A stretch of DNA of 64,000 nucleotides, taken from positions 26,001 through 90,000 of the forward strand of contig CACMHW010000001.1 of NCBI GenBank assembly GCA_902613545.1, given 5' to 3'. Within the stretch, counting starts at the first letter, position 1; every line of letters begins with the position of its first letter. Source of the stretch: an uncultured Pelagibacteraceae bacterium (GTDB lineage: Bacteria > Pseudomonadota > Alphaproteobacteria > Pelagibacterales > Pelagibacteraceae). A program made the translations under genes and the position numbers. The notes below the pieces were generated by a model. It did not search any database. It was not told the DNA's origin and worked only from the letters and a program-made list of their open reading frames with translations. Positions 52,049-58,953 of the stretch are shown piece after piece.

Positions 52049-52354
52049 TTATTTTTTTTGATTTAGTTCTTTCTTTAATTGATCGTATTCAGCCATTTTT
52101 CTTTTCATAAAATTTAATGTCATTCTTGTTTTTGCTGATATGCCTTTAGGCGTTAAAACATAAACGTAATTTAATTTTTTTGGATTATTTTTAAAATTTT
52201 GAATTTTAACTAAACCTTTTTGTTTAAGTGCTTTTAAGCAATAATTAAATTTGCCCAAACTAAAACCCAATTCTTCAGCCATTTCTCTTTGAGAGGATTT
52301 TTTGCTGTTGCCTATTTTTCTTAATACTTCAAAATGGTCGGTTTTGTTATCCAT
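52049..52354 (-). CDS. MarR-type EPS-associated transcriptional regulator
   Basis: 101 aa winged helix. VLRKIGNSKKSSQREMAEELGFSLGKFNYCLKALKQKGLVKIQNF is the HTH plus wing, ending with YVLTPKGISAKTRMTLNFMKRKMAEYDQLKKEL, a dimerising helix. Layout and length match the EPS-associated MarR family found at the head of exopolysaccharide loci. The start codon lies about 10 nt from the predicted transcription start with no Shine-Dalgarno. Two palindromes overlap its promoter, so autoregulation is likely. Confidence 0.85.
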   Translation of the reverse strand: MDNKTDHFEVLRKIGNSKKSSQREMAEELGFSLGKFNYCLKALKQKGLVKIQNFKNNPKKLNYVYVLTPKGISAKTRMTLNFMKRKMAEYDQLKKELNQKK

Positions 52355-52356
52355 AT

Positions 52357-52371
52357 GTTCAAATTTTGAAC
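52357..52371. promoter_or_regulatory. Operator-like palindrome 1
   Basis: GTTCAAATTTTGAAC, a perfect 15-bp palindrome that begins 3 nt before the MarR-type start codon and ends at the -10 box, covering the predicted transcription start. Likely operator of the adjacent regulator. Confidence 0.65.
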
Positions 52372-52400
52372 ATTATATCGTTCAAAAATTGAACAAACAA
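52372..52400 (-). promoter_or_regulatory. Promoter of the MarR/NusG-like head of the operon
   Basis: On the - strand a perfect TATAAT (52372-52377) is preceded at 17 nt by TTGTTT (52395-52400). The spacer holds the second palindrome. The predicted start site is about 10 nt before the MarR-type ATG. This is the only good promoter seen for the long - strand operon. Confidence 0.6.
52380..52394. promoter_or_regulatory. Operator-like palindrome 2
   Basis: GTTCAAAAATTGAAC: 6-bp GTTCAA/TTGAAC arms around AAA, lying between the -35 and -10 boxes. It is centred 23 bp from palindrome 1 (about two helical turns), so two dimers could bind the same face. Confidence 0.65.
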
Positions 52401-52422
52401 CTAAATTAATTAATATTTAGTT
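52399..52422. repeat. 24-bp palindrome upstream of the operon promoter
   Basis: AACTAAAT and ATTTAGTT arms enclose an 8-bp AT spacer. It starts at the -35 box and has a different motif from the two GTTCAA operators, so it could bind a second regulator or bend DNA. Confidence 0.4.
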
Positions 52423-52448
52423 ATAGAAAGGCATCAAGCCACAATATC

Positions 52449-52486
52449 TTGTTATTACAAAAAAATTAATTTTTTTTGAATAACAA
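52449..52486 (-). terminator. Terminator-like AT hairpin ending the upstream unit
   Basis: TTGTTATT and AATAACAA arms flank an inner A-run/T-run palindrome, giving a long AT stem that overlaps the stop codon of the methyltransferase at 52466. It separates the Rieske/NeuB unit from the MarR promoter. A T-run is part of the stem rather than a clean tail. Confidence 0.45.
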
Positions 52487-53245
52487 TATCTGTAAATGAG
52501 AGAAATTTTCTTTAACTCCTATAATTGCTTTATCAAGATCAAGAGTAAATTTAGAGTTGAAAGTAAAATTCTTTTTATTTTTTGATTTCAAATATATAGC
52601 ATCCAAAAACCGCGAGTTAAAAAAATGTTTCGATAAATTTTGATTATTCTCTTGTAATTTTTTTAACCCTTTTATTTTAAACATTTTTTCACTAAGATAT
52701 TTATTATGAAACTTAGGATGAATAATATTCAAACCATATTTTGATCTTAAATTATTTAATCTTTTTAAACCACTTTCAAAACATTCAATAACAATTAATT
52801 TTCCATTTTTTTTTAAATAACTAAGTACGTTTAATAGAGATTTTTTTTGATGAGATTTATTTAAAATGTTTATTAAAACTCTCTGTAATATAATTAGATC
52901 AAATTTTTTTAAATAGTTTTTTTTTAATACTCTAATATCCCCATGAGAAATATTGGCGTTTTTTTTTAATCTATTGTTGGAAATATTATAAAGTAAAATA
53001 TTATTTTCCATACCAAATAAACGATGCTTATTCAAATTTGATATTTGTGATAACGTATATCCATTTCCACAACCGATATCTAAAATTTTTAATTTTTTTT
53101 TTGAATTTTTTACTACGTTTATGATAAATTTTGTTTCTTCGTTTCTTACAAAAATATCATTCATTGTGGATAGTTTTGATTTTTTAAAATTAGTAGCAAC
53201 TTTATTGTAATGATTGTTAATAATTTTATCATAAGACTTTTTCAT
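52466..53245 (-). CDS. Class I SAM-dependent methyltransferase
   Basis: 259 aa. KKLKILDIGCGNGYTLSQISNL is motif I and LFGMENNILLYNIS, then DLIILQRVLIN are later motifs. It is near a NeuB gene (2 nt), and the context suggests glycan methylation. The C-terminal part is basic. It is the last gene of the Rieske/NeuB unit; an AT hairpin overlaps its stop. Confidence 0.78.
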   Translation of the reverse strand: MKKSYDKIINNHYNKVATNFKKSKLSTMNDIFVRNEETKFIINVVKNSKKKLKILDIGCGNGYTLSQISNLNKHRLFGMENNILLYNISNNRLKKNANISHGDIRVLKKNYLKKFDLIILQRVLINILNKSHQKKSLLNVLSYLKKNGKLIVIECFESGLKRLNNLRSKYGLNIIHPKFHNKYLSEKMFKIKGLKKLQENNQNLSKHFFNSRFLDAIYLKSKNKKNFTFNSKFTLDLDKAIIGVKENFSHLQILLFKKN

Positions 53246-53247
53246 AT

Positions 53248-54270
53248 TTATTTTTTTAAATGATTAAATTTTATAAGAGAATTTTTTTTTACGTTTTTGA
53301 ATAACTTTTTTCCTATTATTTTGATTACTTGGTTCGGACTTATGCCGTTTAATTTTGGTCTAAAAGCATTTAAGTCAGAACTTTTTAATATATTACCTTT
53401 TTTAAAATTAGAAGAATAATATAAACTTTTTTTAGCTATTTTCTTTACTAAATTTTCTTTTGAATGGATTATTCTATTTCTAGTTTGAATGCTGGTAAAA
53501 ATGTCATGAATATCTTCGGTAAATTTTTTTAAATTTTTTACGTTCATAGATGCTTTATGATCTGGGCCATTCATATTATTATCCAACGTAATATGCTTTT
53601 CGATCACAGTAGCTCCTAATGCTACGGCAGCTGATGAAGCAATATTACCTCTTGTATGATCTGACCAACCAATCGGGTATCTAAATTTCTTTAACTTTTC
53701 AAAATATCCAAATTGTGTTTCTTTTACTTTAGTTGGATAGTTACTTATACAATGCATGAGACAAAGCATATTTTTTTTACTTTTTAGGAAATTCAATGTT
53801 TTAATTAAATTTTTTTCGTCAATCATTCCAAGAGAAAGAAGAATAGGTTTTTTAAATTTCTTGATTATTTTCAATAATAAAAAATTATCGTTGTCTGTTG
53901 AGGATATTTTAAATATTGGAATCTTTAATTTATTTAAGAATAATGCACTTTCTACATCAAATGGCGTTGATAAAAATTCAATTTTTAATTTATTAGAATA
54001 ATTTTTCAATTCTTTAAATTGATTGAAACTAAATTGATATTTTTTTAAAAGCTCATACATGTTTTTTATATTTTTATTTCCTTTTTGATAATTTACTAGT
54101 GGTGTATTTTTTAAAAGCAGTTTGTCAGGCAAATAAGTTTGAAATTTTACTGCATTAAAATTACTTAATTTAGCATGTCTTATTAATTTTTTTGCTAAAT
54201 CTATAGAGCCATTATGATTAACTCCTATTTCGGCGATTAAATAAGGTTTTTTCTTATCAAATTTTTTCAT
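53248..54270 (-). CDS. neuB: NeuB-family nonulosonate synthase with SAF domain
   Basis: 340 aa. The barrel has AEIGVNHNGSIDLAKKLIRH, VKFQTYLPDKL, FLSTPFDVESALFL, LMHCISNYPTK and GWSDHTRGN, ATVIEKHITLDNNMNGPDHKAS. Residues 280-340 are the SAF/antifreeze-like domain (LYYSSNFKKGNILKSSDL, RPKLNGISP) that closes the active site. It is the full-length counterpart of the 277-aa NeuB at 49948. It condenses PEP with a hexosamine-type substrate; LegI, NeuB and PseI cannot be told apart here. Confidence 0.88.
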   Translation of the reverse strand: MKKFDKKKPYLIAEIGVNHNGSIDLAKKLIRHAKLSNFNAVKFQTYLPDKLLLKNTPLVNYQKGNKNIKNMYELLKKYQFSFNQFKELKNYSNKLKIEFLSTPFDVESALFLNKLKIPIFKISSTDNDNFLLLKIIKKFKKPILLSLGMIDEKNLIKTLNFLKSKKNMLCLMHCISNYPTKVKETQFGYFEKLKKFRYPIGWSDHTRGNIASSAAVALGATVIEKHITLDNNMNGPDHKASMNVKNLKKFTEDIHDIFTSIQTRNRIIHSKENLVKKIAKKSLYYSSNFKKGNILKSSDLNAFRPKLNGISPNQVIKIIGKKLFKNVKKNSLIKFNHLKK

Positions 54271-55118
54271 TTTTTTTCCATGATAAAAAATAGTCGGTTA
54301 TTATTTATAAAATCCTCAAATATTTTAAAACAAGAAAAAAATAAACTTATATTTATCTTTTGATTTTTCATCTTAAAACAACCAATCAAAATATTTTTAA
54401 TTGAAATAAAATTTGAAAAGGGATCAAATATTTTAACAAAAGACTTAATTTCTAAATTGCAGATTTTACTAATTTTATAGAATGAGTTTTTTGAAAAAAT
54501 GAAGCTATGTCTTGGAGAATGATATCCGCTCCAAAAAAGGTTAAAAATATTCCTCGCGCTAGATTCTCCATCAGGTGTAATAATAACTATTTTTGCTCTT
54601 TTTTTTAATTTTTTGAATAAATTTTTAATCAAACTAAAATCTTTAAGATGTTCAATAATGTTGTTTAAAATAATTATATCTGGTTTAAATTTTTTTATAT
54701 TTTCTATATTTTCAATTTTTTGTCTTAAAAATCTTATATTTTTTTTATTATTCGATTTAATACCAAAGTCTATACCAAGACACTTTGTATTTGAATTTTC
54801 GGCTATTCTCTTTAATAAATAACCATTACCACATCCAATCTCTAAAATTCTTGATTTGTCGATATCTAATTTATTTATTATTTTTTTATACTCATAAATT
54901 GAGTACATGTTTTTTAGAAAATTAAAAAAAAGATTAGATCCTGTCGGAATATAATTTTTTGGATAAAGTTTTTTTTTATTAATAAATATTTTGTTTCTAA
55001 AGATTGTTTTGCATTTTAAACATTTGAGGTATCTAGCTTTCTCATCTAAATTGTATTCATAATCGTAGATTTCACCAATAATATCAATTTTTTTCGAGGA
55101 GCAAATTTTACAATTCAT
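54267..55118 (-). CDS. Methyltransferase with N-terminal zinc-ribbon-like motif
   Basis: 283 aa. CKICSSKK and YLKCLKCKTIFR form a CxxC...CxxC knuckle, followed by ILEIGCGNGYLLKRIAENS (SAM motif I) and IIILNNIIEHLKDFSLI. This architecture is common in sugar C- or O-methyltransferase relatives of glycan loci. It overlaps the NeuB gene by 4 nt. Methylation target unknown. Confidence 0.82.
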   Translation of the reverse strand: MNCKICSSKKIDIIGEIYDYEYNLDEKARYLKCLKCKTIFRNKIFINKKKLYPKNYIPTGSNLFFNFLKNMYSIYEYKKIINKLDIDKSRILEIGCGNGYLLKRIAENSNTKCLGIDFGIKSNNKKNIRFLRQKIENIENIKKFKPDIIILNNIIEHLKDFSLIKNLFKKLKKRAKIVIITPDGESSARNIFNLFWSGYHSPRHSFIFSKNSFYKISKICNLEIKSFVKIFDPFSNFISIKNILIGCFKMKNQKINISLFFSCFKIFEDFINNNRLFFIMEKK

Positions 55119-55152
55119 AATTATTAGTTTTTTATAGAACTAAAATACAAAA

Positions 55153-55806
55153 TTACTTACTATAACCAAGATGTTTACTTTTTTTAAATAGCCTAAAACT
55201 TCCTTCTTTTTTTATATTTGTTATTTTAGGTACTGGTAATTCTAACTTATAATCTCTTTCAGGATGTCTTTGATAAGAATTTGAATTTACTTTTTCATCA
55301 TTTACGTAGTCTATTCCTTTAAAATCTTTAAATCCTAATTTCCAAACTTTATATCTCCTCTCTCTCATTGGCATATCTTCTGCCCATACAGCCACAAACC
55401 ACTTTTTCATAATTATATCGAATAACTTTTGTAAAAATTTTAAAAAATAAGGGATTTCTAAAAAATCGCTACGAGTAACTCTACAGTTATTTTTGTCAAT
55501 CTCCTCGAAATCAAATACTTGTTTAACCTTTACTAAATTAAAAAGTGTAGAATGATAAACTAACATTTTATTCGGGCTCTCAAGTTTAGCGAGAGTTTGT
55601 TCAGTGATATAAAATGGTACTAGCGGTAATTTTGCTGTTCGCTCAGACAGACATTCTTTTTCATTTTCTCTAATGATTTTGACTTTTTTATAGTGCTCAA
55701 AATGTGTTCCAACTACATGCTCATGGTCCCAATAGTTCCATAACAGTAAATCTTTCGGAAAGGGTGCAACAGCTTCAGAAGTTGATTTTAAATAAGTTTT
55801 CTTCAT
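55153..55806 (-). CDS. Stand-alone catalytic (SRPBCC-fold) subunit of a Rieske-type oxygenase
   Basis: 217 aa. The mononuclear-iron motif of Rieske oxygenases, N-x2-D-x2-H-x4-H, is present as NYWDHEHVVGTH (N24, D27, H30, H35), and a late AEDMPMRERRY (D143) can supply the third ligand, as in KshA/Neverland-type enzymes. There is no Rieske domain in this chain; a separate Rieske protein is encoded 5 nt upstream in a different frame. Together they would total about 323 aa, close to a one-chain oxygenase. Substrate unknown; a glycan or lipid hydroxylation is inferred. Confidence 0.7.
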   Translation of the reverse strand: MKKTYLKSTSEAVAPFPKDLLLWNYWDHEHVVGTHFEHYKKVKIIRENEKECLSERTAKLPLVPFYITEQTLAKLESPNKMLVYHSTLFNLVKVKQVFDFEEIDKNNCRVTRSDFLEIPYFLKFLQKLFDIIMKKWFVAVWAEDMPMRERRYKVWKLGFKDFKGIDYVNDEKVNSNSYQRHPERDYKLELPVPKITNIKKEGSFRLFKKSKHLGYSK

Positions 55807-55811
55807 TTAAT

Positions 55812-56132
55812 TTAATTTATATAAACAAAAATATCATCATTTTCTAATTCTAATTTATATTCTCTTAATTTTAAGTTTTTTGTTGTTGTACATACTCCAG
55901 ATTTTACTTCAAATTGTAAATTGTGCCACAAACAAGTAAATACTTCTCTCCCTTCTTTATCATTTTTAATCTCGTGGTATCCGATGGGACCCCCAAAATG
56001 AGGACAAATATTTGAAAAAGCTCTTATTTTTTTGTGGCGTCTAAATACCAAGATATCGTGGTTATCGATCCACTTAGTAAATTGGTCAAACTTATCCAAG
56101 TCTTTTAAACTACCAACTTTTATTTTTTTCAT
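55812..56132 (-). CDS. Rieske [2Fe-2S] protein
   Basis: 106 aa from the ATG at 56132; the track's 56267 start adds 45 unlikely hydrophobic residues and would overlap the divergent gene. NICPHFGGP (C-x-H) and TCLWHN (C-x2-H) ligate the cluster, 21 residues apart, and the fold ends with a FEVKSGVC turn. It precedes the catalytic subunit by 5 nt. It may act as that enzyme's electron-carrying half or as its ferredoxin. A reductase is not seen nearby. Confidence 0.85.
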   Translation of the reverse strand: MKKIKVGSLKDLDKFDQFTKWIDNHDILVFRRHKKIRAFSNICPHFGGPIGYHEIKNDKEGREVFTCLWHNLQFEVKSGVCTTTKNLKLREYKLELENDDIFVYIN

Positions 56133-56177
56133 ATAAGTAATTAAATAAAATAGTATATTTAGAAAATCTATATAAAA

Positions 56178-56906
56178 ATGAAAGATAATTTCACATTGTC
56201 GAGTATAGAGGGAACTTGGAGATTTAATGACAATGTTGCAAAAAATTTTGACAAACATGTTAACCAATCAATTCCTCATTACAAAGACTTACAATTATAT
56301 ATTAGCGCACTAGCAGAATGGTTTATAAAAGATGGGTCGGTTATTTACGACTTAGGTTGTTCAACTGGAGAGTCGATTAAAAACATTTGTAAACTAAATA
56401 CGAAAACTAAGTTTGAAATTATTGGTTTGGACTCTAGTAAAAAAATGATTGATTTAGCTAAAAAAAAATTGAATTTAAAAAAACTAAAAAAAGAAGGGGT
56501 AAATATATCTTTAAAAACTTTGGATATACTTAAGATAAAAAAATTTAAGAAATCTGACCTATTTTTATCTGTTTTACTTTTTCCTTTCATAAATATTCAT
56601 AATAGGGAAAAGATAATGCAAAAAATTTATAAAAGTTTAAATCCTGGTGGAGGTTTTATATTAGTAGAAAAAATAAGGTCTTCAGATCCACAATTCGAAG
56701 ATATTTTAAATCAGCTATATTTCGACTTTAAATTAAGACAGAATTTAAGTGAAAGTGAAATATTAAAAAAAGCAAAAAGTTTGAGATCTTCAATGTTTCT
56801 TTTTAATGAGAAAAAAACTACTCAACTGATAAAAAAAATAGGATTTAATAACTACGAAATCTTTTTTAAATGTTTTAATTTTATTGGATATATTATTATA
56901 AAATGA
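56178..56906 (+). CDS. CmoA-like SAM-binding protein
   Basis: 242 aa, resembling carboxy-SAM synthase CmoA along its length: WRFNDNVAKNFDKHV, SIPHYKDL, VIYDLGCSTGESI, LNPGGGFILVEK and the C-terminal FFKCFNFIG. By eye the position of E. coli CmoA Arg199, which holds the extra carboxylate, is Ala199 here (KKAK), so carboxy-SAM formation is doubtful and it may be an ordinary methyltransferase. It is the first gene of a + strand pair, overlapping the next by 4 nt. The E. coli comparison is from memory. Confidence 0.7.
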   Translation: MKDNFTLSSIEGTWRFNDNVAKNFDKHVNQSIPHYKDLQLYISALAEWFIKDGSVIYDLGCSTGESIKNICKLNTKTKFEIIGLDSSKKMIDLAKKKLNLKKLKKEGVNISLKTLDILKIKKFKKSDLFLSVLLFPFINIHNREKIMQKIYKSLNPGGGFILVEKIRSSDPQFEDILNQLYFDFKLRQNLSESEILKKAKSLRSSMFLFNEKKTTQLIKKIGFNNYEIFFKCFNFIGYIIIK

Positions 56907-57964
56907 ATAAAGATGAAAAAATTCTTATCACAAAATGTATATCTGAACTAAATCTTCAAATAGAATTTTTCAAAAAAAACAAAAAATTATTTATTTCTCC
57001 TGGAGAAACTTGGTCGGATAGAGCAATTAAAATGTTAAATGCATTAAAAAAAGATAATAACATTTTAAAAAATTTTAAAAGATCAAATCTTTTCAATAGC
57101 GATATTCCAGCCGGTAACATGAACTTTTTTAAAAAAATTATTTACAAAGTTTTTTCTTTTTTACCGAAATTCTTGGGATATCACCCTTATGTAAATTTAT
57201 TAGAGGATTCATACAAAATTATAAAGGAAGAAGGGGCACTAAATATTTTAAAAAATAATCCTATTACATCTACTGGAAACCCAATAGTTTACAAAAAAAA
57301 TAAATTTTATTTTACTTACAGATGGTTACGACATATTTTGATTTTTTATTACTATGAAAAAATTTTTTCAAAGACAAATGATGTTAATATAATAACTGAT
57401 ATAGGAACTGGTTATGGTACCTTTCCAATATTAATTAAAAAAAATTTTGATAAAAAAAAATTTATTTTAATCGATCTGCCTGAACAATTATGTGCAGCTC
57501 ATTATTATATAAAATCAGAGTTTCCGAATTCAAAAATTCCAACATTCGAACAAATTACCAACGCTAAATATCTCGACCGAAATTTTTTTGATAAATTTGA
57601 TTTCTCATTAATACCTTGTTACTTAATTGATAAAATCAATAAAGACTCCTCAGATCTAGTGGCTAATTTTGCATCTTTTAATGAAATGCCAAAAATATGG
57701 TTTGATAAATATATGAATTCACAGCTTTTGAAAAATTCAAAATATCTTTACACAATGAACAGAATAAGTAGACCTCCTATGAATAACAATGAAGCTTACG
57801 CAATATCTATTTTAGATATGAATTTAAACGAATACGAAAAAATTTTTTTTGATGTGTTTAGGTTATATAAATGGAAGTATTTAAGTGTTAAAATTTTTAA
57901 TTTACCAATTTATGCAAAAAAAGATTGGCATGATCCAAGTTTTATTTTTGCGGGAAAAAAATAA
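56903..57964 (+). CDS. Putative sugar O-methyltransferase (TIGR04371-like)
   Basis: 353 aa. SPGETWSDRAIKML near the start, TGNPIVYKKN, and SAM-binding IITDIGTGYGTFPILIKK with FILIDLPEQLCAAHYYI are the features of the putative sugar O-methyltransferase family. The downstream ASFNEMPKIWFDKYM segment is also family-like. It is coupled to the CmoA-like gene by an ATGA overlap, suggesting that they act together. Acceptor unknown. Confidence 0.75.
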   Translation: MNKDEKILITKCISELNLQIEFFKKNKKLFISPGETWSDRAIKMLNALKKDNNILKNFKRSNLFNSDIPAGNMNFFKKIIYKVFSFLPKFLGYHPYVNLLEDSYKIIKEEGALNILKNNPITSTGNPIVYKKNKFYFTYRWLRHILIFYYYEKIFSKTNDVNIITDIGTGYGTFPILIKKNFDKKKFILIDLPEQLCAAHYYIKSEFPNSKIPTFEQITNAKYLDRNFFDKFDFSLIPCYLIDKINKDSSDLVANFASFNEMPKIWFDKYMNSQLLKNSKYLYTMNRISRPPMNNNEAYAISILDMNLNEYEKIFFDVFRLYKWKYLSVKIFNLPIYAKKDWHDPSFIFAGKK

Positions 57965-57968
57965 ATAA

Positions 57969-58928
57969 TTAATTTCTGTCGTCTACTATTTTTTCTATTA
58001 TTTCAGATTCATTTTGCTTATTATTTTTATTTGTAGAATTAATAAAAACCTGAACAACAACGCCAATTAAGATAAAGTTAAGTCCTGCCATAAGCAAAAA
58101 GACGACAAGTGTTGGTAATGGTGTAAGTATAAATGATTGATTGTCTATAAATTTGAAATATAACATTACAGCAAAAGTTAAAAAAGACAGAATAAAACTA
58201 CCAAAACCTAAAATTCCAAAGTAGTATAATGATTTGCTCTTATTCTTCAGGAAACCTAAATAAATTATATCCATCAAAACTTTTATAACTCTAGAAAATC
58301 CGTAGTTTGATTTGCCATAAACTCTTTTCCTGTGACTTACCTCAACTTCAGTAATTTTATAACCTAAATCAGCTGCGCGAGCAGCGAATAATCTATGAAA
58401 ATCAGCTCCAAACTCAGTTACACTAACAAAGACTTTTTTTTTTAAAACTTTTAAGGCACATCCGTGATCATGAATTTTTGAATTTGTGAATATTCTTACA
58501 ACAAAGTTTGCAATTAAACTTGGCAATGTTTTTGAAAAAAAGGGATCGTGTCTGTTCTTTCTCCATCCTATAGTCAAATCTGAGCCTTCTTCGAAAATTT
58601 TTATAAGTTTGATAATATCTTTTGGATCGTTTTGTAAATCACCATCCATAAAAATTAGATTTTCGTATCTGGACAAATTTGAGCCAGTTTGAATAGCAAC
58701 AGACTGTGCAACATTTTTTCTATGTCTAACTTTTACTACAGGAATCCTTGATTGAGTGATACTGCTAATTTTTTCAAAAGTTTTATCTTTAGATCCATCA
58801 TCGACGTATATAATTTCAAATTTTTTATTTTTTAAATAATCATCGTCTAAAGCTTGAGATAATTCTTCGTGCAGCTTTATGATATTTAACTCTTCATTAA
58901 ATAGAGGAATAATTATTGTATAATTCAT
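57969..58928 (-). CDS. Polyprenyl-phosphate glycosyltransferase (GtrB/ArnC-like GT2)
   Basis: 319 aa. IIIPLFNEELNIIKLHEEL, YVDDGSKDKT, FMDGDLQNDPKDI (DxD) and a C-terminal pair of membrane helices (ILGFGSFILSFLTFAVML, LPTLVVFLLMAGLNFILIGVVV) are typical of enzymes that load a sugar onto undecaprenyl phosphate. The sugar can then be used by a periplasmic transferase; the divergent membrane protein at 58954 is a candidate partner. Only 25 nt separate their starts. Confidence 0.88.
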   Translation of the reverse strand: MNYTIIIPLFNEELNIIKLHEELSQALDDDYLKNKKFEIIYVDDGSKDKTFEKISSITQSRIPVVKVRHRKNVAQSVAIQTGSNLSRYENLIFMDGDLQNDPKDIIKLIKIFEEGSDLTIGWRKNRHDPFFSKTLPSLIANFVVRIFTNSKIHDHGCALKVLKKKVFVSVTEFGADFHRLFAARAADLGYKITEVEVSHRKRVYGKSNYGFSRVIKVLMDIIYLGFLKNKSKSLYYFGILGFGSFILSFLTFAVMLYFKFIDNQSFILTPLPTLVVFLLMAGLNFILIGVVVQVFINSTNKNNKQNESEIIEKIVDDRN

Positions 58929-58953
58929 TTTCTAAATATATAAATTAAATTAT

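Noticed and set aside
55812-56267. Long start for the Rieske protein (151 aa)
   Set aside because: The first 45 residues are unlike the family and overlap the divergent CmoA-like gene; the ATG at 56132 gives a complete domain.
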